64,000 nucleotides of DNA from Siphonodentalium dalli (taxonomy: Eukaryota; Mollusca; Scaphopoda; Gadilida; Siphonodentaliidae). The notes under the pieces are model-generated. The model did no database searches, was not told the DNA's origin, and was given only the letters and a program-made list of their open reading frames with translations. The position numbers were made by a program, and so were the translations under genes. Below are positions 57,300 through 64,000 of the stretch, piece by piece. The DNA is taken from the NCBI GenBank assembly GCA_032622095.1, contig CP136064.1, positions 145,653,954 to 145,717,953 on the forward strand, written 5' to 3'. The first letter of the stretch is position 1, and each line of letters begins with the position of its first letter.

Positions 57300-57465
57300 T
57301 CCGTTATTTCGTCAAAAACACTTTTTCAAGTATCTCCGTTATTTCGTTTATAAAAATAATTTCTATATTTCGCTCTATATTTCGCTGTATTTTCCTATTT
57401 CGATTTTTCGTGCTATTTCGCTATTTCGCTGTATTTTCATATTTCGATAATTCGCTATATTTGAC
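57300..57465. repeat. Degenerate TATTTCG-rich low-complexity tract
   Basis: Words such as CTATTTCGCTATTTCGCTG recur irregularly. It is simple-sequence-derived and non-coding. Confidence 0.65.
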
Positions 57466-60400
57466 ATATTATGGGATACGGGATTATCATATGATAACCA
57501 ACATTCTGATAGTCAATCGAACATCTCGTGCCACCCGTGCTCGCGATTAGATGCCACTAGCCATCCAATCGTGAACCTGGATTATATATTGTTTGCTGTC
57601 AAATCCTTGGCGTATTGGCTGACTAGATACTCAAGCAGTCGGCAATGTCCGACAATCCCCGGTGATTTCTGGGACCAATGTGTTCATAAACATATAAACG
57701 ACATTGAAAGTGACGACACGTTACGTTCATAGGTTTATGAACGCATTGAATAAGGGGCGTGTCTACCGTAACGCTATGGGGAAATCGGATAAGATATCAG
57801 GTGTATGTAAATATAAAATTATGAACAAAGCAGAAGATACATTCATGCAGGTTCAGGCGAACTCGGTCAATAAATGTGGAAAGTTACACGATGACGTTGT
57901 TCGTCGATTTTCGTTGAAATCGACACGGTGACATGAATGAAATGAACAGCCATGAAATGGACACATTTTTCCATTTAGTATCTCAGCCGCAGCGCTCACA
58001 CAGCGTCACGAAATATATTGCTTAAAGACATATTATGGACTTGTTCGGGCACGTTAAGCTGGTAACTTGTGGTAAGTTAGTATACAGGCACCATGCCAAC
58101 TGGAAGATGTATTATCATAGCCGAAAATCTGAAGCAAATCGACCGTTCCACTCCAAAGAAAACATCGTCCGAACTACGCTCAAATGTAAATATTTACTTC
58201 TAGATTTGGGACGCAACTATCGGCGATAAACTTACGAAAGTGATTTCGCCATCGAACGTTACTGCATTTCATTAATATATAAGAATGACGGTGTGCGTTG
58301 TCAAATTGGAAATACTATTTGTAAAATATAACTACTTTGAGGATAATTTATCACCCTACTGGAGTGTTTTACTATGCCATGTATAGCCTAGCTATCAATC
58401 AAGACTACCCGAAAATACGATGGCCCAATTCATAGTCGAAATTACGTTTGACGAACCGTTGTGTGCGGAGTGTAATTACTGATAATCACCCTAGGAAACA
58501 TAGGCTTCTGTGAATCTTATTTAGTGGTAATACCAGGGAATCTATAAACTAATTTTCATTAAAAAAAAATTACTTAAAAGCCACAGCTACCCTCATGTGA
58601 GTGGTTTAGTTTTGGTTCGTTATTGCGCTAGCGTATGGTCATATTATATGGGACATAGTTCTTGTTAATGACATAGTATGAGCCTGTATATATGGCACCA
58701 AAGCATCTCAGTAAATTGGACCGTCGAATTAAACTGGAGGCATGATTCAATATTTCCGATAATGAGCAACCCAAACAGCATACTGCGGTGTAGATTGTAT
58801 GCCAAGAAATATTTGTTTAACATTTATAATTTAAAAGGTTAAAGATATTTATAAGGAAGTGGTAATTCGTGTCGCAGCATCGTGGAGATGAGCATATTCT
58901 TAGTTCAGTGGCACCATGCGTCTAATAGTCAGCAGCCGCGGAATACGTGATTCGTCAAAACATGTTACTCGTCTCACAACAGGCATGAATGTCATGACGT
59001 TCATATAAAAAGATAAAACAATATTGTTCTTGTCGCGCCCGATGTTCAATTACTCGAGTTTGCTCATCAGTTTTCTAAATGAAGGTCGTGAATGAGCTGA
59101 TCCTTCTATGCAAACAACAAGAAACAGGTGGAAATGTTCTGAGTAAACTATTAAACCGGCATGTTTCCAGGTCCCAGGGCTAATATGTTCATATCCACCT
59201 TGCATAAATTGGCATGTTCTGCTTGGTCGACGACCGTAATGGAACGTCTGCCACTTTAAAAGTGAACCCCACCTATATACGGGTATGTATAGTTGACAAT
59301 GAACAAGACCGAAAAATAATATGAGTGATAAACTTGGTGGACGGAGGTCGGCTTATGATCAAGTGATTCCGGGTTGAACAAGATCGTTTTCGTTAGCCCT
59401 CCAATAAATTTGACAACTGCCGATATGTCCTAGCGATGAGACGAAATAATACAATACTCCAAACCAACTATTATTACGCGCATGTTGGGCCGAGTACGAT
59501 TAATTTGTCACTTTTTATTGAAAATAACAAATATGTGTGTCATTGTATGTTATGAAACTAATCCTAGACAAAACGTATATGTGAATTATATTAATTCTGA
59601 ATTTTAAAACATTTTAAAGTCAATTAACTTCAGACCTATTTATCTGCACAATCAGATAGCTCAAGTGACTTGCCACGTGTATACAATCTACCATGGACAT
59701 AGAAACCACAGTCACTTGCATGCTACCAATGGAAACTCCACAATAGTATCGTCAGCGCCTTGGGGCGAAGCCTTCTATTCAACTACATCACACACGAAGC
59801 ATATACCGCAAGGCCCACTTCACAACATCAGATAAAAGCTTCCCCTCTTTGTAATCTCCGAGCCCATCTTTTGATGTTACATACAAATACATGAGCGATA
59901 AATAAATTAGCAGTGGAGACGGTGTTTTGTGGAGTTGTGCTCGGAAATATCCAGCAATTAAATGCAATATCAACAGTATTATTGGCCTTCGTTTGCAAAT
60001 ACCTGAGCTAGGTGGTGACTGCTGCTACCACGACGGTTTACTCAATTCGACTAAAATCTCATACCAAATGGCATTTTATCCATCGCCTGTTATCATATCT
60101 GAACATATAAATATTGATGGAAGTCAAAGAACGTCTGAGAAATACGGACGAACGAAGTACGCCTCTGGGATGTGATTAGTTTTCCTGTGGTTGCCTGCAA
60201 TTCGTTTGACACTTGACTGACGTTTGCCCCGTTTCTACTGGGAATATACCCGATTTTATAACCTTTTGGTTTCCGACCAATTACTCCAGATTGGGTTATT
60301 TTCACGGAACTAACATTTTTCCGGCAAAAACACAGATTCGGTCCAATTATTTTTGCATGAGTTATATAGCACTTTTACGACTTAGAATTTACCCGAATTG

Positions 60401-60628
60401 ATAAGAGCTTTGTGCGCGAACAAACGGGGATGTTCAAGCACGTCCGCAGTTTTCTTTGTCACAATTTTCCCTTCCTGTGTACCTATTCCCGATTTGTTTT
60501 AAACTGGGTAGCTTTTACTTTGAAAACAAAACGACGAGAGTGACAAACCCAGCATAAAACGCGAGTTAACGAGCATGCAGTGCGCTTGTTCCCCTTTAAT
60601 TACGTGTTCGCCTTTTTTCCTTTTACAG
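57466..60628. other. No recognisable gene; upstream intron or flank of the Wnt exon
   Basis: No signal-peptide exon or other Wnt exon was recognised here. If the exon at 60629 is not the first, this stretch is part of the preceding intron. It ends in a pyrimidine-rich tract (CGCCTTTTTTCCTTTTACAG) that serves as the acceptor. Confidence 0.5.
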
Positions 60629-60861
60629 GGCAGTGCACAAAGCCAAACATAAACAATGGAATAATCCAATCAATTGTACAAAAGCCTTAGGACTGGTGTC
60701 TTCACAAGTGAGATTATGTCGCAAAAATTTGGACCTCATGGGAACAGTGTCACAAGCCGCACACATCGCTATTAAAAGTTGCCAGCACCAGTTTAGAGAC
60801 CGGCGGTGGAACTGTTCATCTGTGGACAAGGTACCACAGCTCACGAGAGATCTGGTTAGAG
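60629..60861 (+). CDS. Internal exon of a Wnt ligand gene, Wnt11-like
   Basis: Wnt proteins are secreted, lipid-modified ligands acting through Frizzled receptors. The exon encodes about 77 residues of the N-terminal part. NCTKALGLVSSQVRLCRKNL comes first, then a Cys before HQFRDRRWNCSSVD, the diagnostic Wnt RRWNCSS block. It ends at QLTRDLVRG. The LVSxQxxLCRxNLxLM spelling and the terminal DLxRG match Wnt11 best. Wnt4 is similar over the middle (the QFRxRRWNCS part) and is the main alternative. The acceptor is TTTTACAG at 60621-60628 (phase 2). The donor is AGAG followed by GTTCGT, with the exon ending at 60861 (phase 1). The frame is open throughout and all expected cysteines are present, so it looks functional. 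Other exons lie outside or were not recognised. Confidence 0.88.
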
Positions 60862-61010
60862 GTTCGTATTGCAAATAATGCCAGGGAAATACCGTGAACA
60901 CATACCGTCACATTGACGCTGACGTTCCAGTCTAATAACGTTGGAGAACATGTGGGACGTTTTCGAAATTTTACCACCGATACAAACTAGACATCTCGAC
61001 ATTGTTTTAG

Positions 61011-61121
61011 GCAGATAATTTTCTTAGAATCGCCCCATTTGAGTCGATAATGTGCTGAAAAAAGAACATTTTAGTCTCATTATCGACTAATAATGAGGCG
61101 ATTCTAAGGAGATTATGTGCG
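61011..61121. mobile_element. Intronic hairpin, about 110 bp
   Basis: GCAGATAATTTTCTTAGAAT pairs with the right arm, which reads ATTCTAAGGAGATTATGTGC. The inner pair is GTCGATAATG with CATTATCGAC. The loop is about 25 nt (61052-61076). It lies 150 bp after the Wnt donor site, so it would be transcribed in the pre-mRNA if this is an intron. Confidence 0.75.
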
Positions 61122-61389
61122 GAAAATGAGACAAATAAGCCAACTCGCGATTTTTTATGTGTACGCTCTTTAACGGGTGTTTTCACTGCAGTCCGCGCCA
61201 TAAAACGAAACTCACGGGTAAAATCCATTATCTGCTTATTTCAGAATCAAATAACCACATTATGTACCTCTGTGCGTATTTGCGCGAGGATATATTGATT
61301 TATTATCTTGGAATACAAAATGAAATCTCAAGACGCTAAATAACCAACCAACTTAACATAAATAAAATTATAAGACTGGGCTTTCCACA

Positions 61390-61480
61390 AAGCACATTTC
61401 ACCTTCATCATCAGCAAAACCACCATCACCTACATTAGCACCACCATCAGCATGCTTACTTTTGTCATCAGCATCACTCG
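61390..61480. repeat. CATCA/CACCAT trinucleotide-like tract
   Basis: Imperfect run of CATCATCAGCA, ACCACCATCACC and CACCACCATCAGCA words. The rest of 61122-61860 shows no recognisable feature. Confidence 0.65.
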
Positions 61481-61859
61481 TCAACTACATATTTTCCATT
61501 CAAAGATATCGTGCATGATCAGACTTGTTTCATCGTTGCCCCCACTCGGCTTGATGCAGCCATTCCATCTGAACCAGCGGAAATGGTGAATAAGCAATGC
61601 AAAATTGTAGCCATACTCACAAGTTTCATTTTAAAAATATATATCACAGCCTTGGTCCGGTGCTGAGCGTTCGCTTTTTGCAATCATTCCGTGAATTTAC
61701 GTCTGAAACCAGCGTAATTGCTGTACGAGCACTGACAGATTTGGTCAACTACTATCTGATTACATGGGTTCAGTGACATAGCTCAGTTCCAATTGTCCAT
61801 CCGTTCTTTTGAATTGATAGCCAATGTACACCACGATTTTCATTAATATTGTGTTTTCA

Positions 61860-64000
61860 GAAATTGAACGATAACGTTTTAAATAAACTTCCACCCAGAA
61901 ACATATTTTCGATATATGGATGATAAAAAATGAAACTCTGAAACGTTATACTTGGAGGAAGGTGTCACCAGTGAAAATGGCACGCCTTGATTATTTTCTA
62001 ATATCAGACGAACTATTGGACTTCGTAGATATCGAGTCACTTCCTAACATTATTCCAGGCTATCGATCAGATCCCTATATCGTAACAATGTCATTAACAT
62101 TTCAAAATACAAAAAGAGGAAGACGTTTCTCTTTAAAAATCCCGATTATGCAAAAATGGTAAAACAAATAATAATAGAAAATATAAATAGGTACACATGT
62201 ATGGTATATGACAAAGACTATATTAACGGCCCAGAACGTATATGATGTACAAGTTACTCGTAATAAATGATAACTTGTTCTTCGGAGCGCTACTTTTAGA
62301 CATACGAGGAAATACAATAGCCTTTTCGTCTAAACAAAAGAAAAATACCCAAATCGAGATGGAAGACTTGGAGAATAAGAAAAAATCACTTGAAATCAGA
62401 CTAGCGGAAAATTCCGATCAACAACATAAATGAAGTTGAAAAAAAACAAAGTGAATTCAGGAAAACACAAATTAAAGGTTCAATGATCAGATCAAAATCA
62501 AGGTGGATAGAAGAAGGAGAAAAACTTAGCAAATATTTTCTGAATATGGAAAAGCGTCATTTCACAGCAAAAACATTATCTAAAATTATACAAGAAAATG
62601 GAGAAACAATAACTGACATCAACAAAATAGTCAATGCATCTGAAACGTTCTATGAATCCCTATATTCGAAAAAAGAATCTAAGCTATTTGATCTAAACAC
62701 GATACTGAAGGACTGCGACTTCTCACATCTCACTGCAGAACAAGCAACAAACATCGAAGGGCTAATTACAAAAGATGAATTACTTAGTGCACACAAAGCA
62801 ATGTCGAATGGGAAAAGCCCTGGTCTGAGTGGATATACAGTAGAGTTTCATAATTTTTCTGGAGAGATATAGGGTCTTTTTTATGGCGCTCAATTAATCA
62901 CGGATACACAATTGGTGAATTATTTATAAATCAAAGACAGGGGGTTATCATTCTATTGCCAAAACAAAATAAAGACAAAATGTACTTAAAGAACTGGAGG
63001 TCTATCACATTACTGGACTGTTCATATAATCTAGCAAGTGCTTGCATAGCAAGAATAATAACTATACTACCAAGAATAATCCACTCAGACCAGAAAGGGT
63101 TTACGACCGACAGATATATCGGAGAAAATACTCGACTAGTTTATGACATTATGCACATCACACAACAGAAAAATATCCCGGGAATGATACTCCGGATAGA
63201 TTTTGAAAAAGCGTTAAACTTTTATGAATCAAGTATTAGAAATTTTTTAATTTGTAAATTCAATTAAACGATGGTGAATACATTCTATTTTAACTGTACT
63301 GCAACACTTCAAAATAGGAAGAGGATGTCGTTAAGGAGACCCATTATCCACGTACATTTTCCTTTTTTGTGCAGAAATACTAGGCATACTAATACGAAAT
63401 AGTAAAACAATTAGAGGTATTAAGATTGGAGAAACCGAATTTAAAATTCTGCATAGAAAGATAGAGAATATTAATATCACAAACGATTTTGAAATGCTAG
63501 GAATAAAATTCCATACGAACCTAAACAATATTCCAATTCTGAATTATGCTGATAAATTAAAAAGTATGAAAAATGAGATAGATTCCCGGTCAAAGGGAAA
63601 CCTGACTCCAAATGGCAGACTCACGATAGTAAAATCGCTCATATTACCATAAATAAATAACCAATTAATGGCTCTTCCAAACCCAAATCAAGCTATAATG
63701 AAACAGATCAATACAATGTGTTATAATTTCACATCGAACTCAAAAACTTATCAAATAAAACGTGATATATTGTGCAACCAATATAAATTCGGTGGACTAA
63801 AAATGATAGACATACAAGCCTTTAATAATTGGGTGAGACGATTACTCATGAACAAAACAAGTTGGCAAAGTTTATTTAACGAACAGGTCTCGAAGGACAC
63901 ACTGTTTTGGCTATACGATTGTAAATATATTAATGGTCTGACCAATGGCATAAGAAACCCATTCTGGAAAGATGTGTTGGGAGCATGGACTAAATTCAAA
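61860..64000 (+). pseudogene. L1/Tx1-type LINE ORF2, disabled; runs off the right edge
   Basis: The C-terminal end of an L1-type endonuclease reads YTWRKVSPVKMARLDYFLIS (61950), then PGYRSDPYIV. The catalytic SDH has become SDP. The linker follows (SRWIEEGEKLSKYFLNMEKR, at 62495), with INKIVNASETFYESLYS. The RT gives MSNGKSPGLSGYTVEF, LPKQNKDKMYLKNWRSITLL (62956) and LRIDFEKAL. Some residues after this are lost. The RQGDPLS block at 63330 has a stop in place of Gln. The stretch that should carry YADD is absent: ETEFKILHRK (63433) runs straight into ENINITNDFEMLGI. The thumb and C-terminal region continue to the window end (NPFWKDVLGAW). It is clearly inactive. It is located downstream of the Wnt exon, probably in an intron. 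Confidence 0.88.

Noticed and set aside
1-64000. CRISPR arrays, operons, bacterial promoters or tRNA/rRNA genes
   Set aside because: Splice-bounded exon, LINEs and MITEs show a eukaryotic context. No regularly spaced short repeats with unique spacers and no tRNA-like A and B boxes were recognised.

Overview
The window looks like intergenic or intronic DNA of a metazoan, most likely a marine invertebrate. Coding DNA is almost absent. One spliced exon of a Wnt signalling gene (60629-60861, + strand, Wnt11-like) is the only host coding sequence I can support. Nearly everything else recognisable is transposable elements, mostly dead and often nested, plus tandem repeats. The mix (APE-type LINEs with ORF1, L1/Tx1-like and CR1-like LINEs, TTAA-flanked MITEs, foldback elements, 120-170 bp tandem modules) recalls lophotrochozoan genomes such as molluscs. 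I cannot name the species and hold that placement loosely.

Layout. 0-6 kb: a LINE remnant carrying a 110-bp insertion of another LINE 3' end with 12-bp target duplications; a 1.57-kb TTAA-flanked element (923-2496); a decayed LINE (4355-6033). 6-17 kb: tandem modules, a near-perfect 290-bp hairpin (7627-7915), a GC-rich terminal-inverted-repeat element (9936-10513), and a composite array bounded by 30-bp direct repeats (14635-16275). 17-24 kb: a TA-flanked 1.2-kb element; an (AT)n tract; a 1.7-kb GC-rich palindromic array (19858-21579) sitting inside one copy of a 668-bp tandem unit; a 168-bp repeat array.

24-37 kb: the main LINE zone. LINE A comes as two abutting partial copies (25620-29481). 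LINE B has ORF1 and ORF2 (30132-36676); its ORF1 is split by a 592-bp TTAA MITE and again by a minus-strand LINE fragment. 40-42 kb: two different TTAA MITE families side by side. 43.5-55 kb: a very large inverted repeat (arms about 2 kb) around a core of 150-bp tandem units and a foldback element, with a CR1-like LINE in the right arm. 57-64 kb: a hairpin, the Wnt exon, an intronic hairpin, and a dead L1/Tx1-type LINE that runs off the right edge.

The LINEs would have supplied reverse transcriptase in trans to non-autonomous elements. None looks intact: frameshifts, stops or loss of catalytic motifs are visible in each. No DNA transposase was recognised, so the MITEs must have depended on copies elsewhere. 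I found no tRNA, rRNA, CRISPR array or operon-like organisation.
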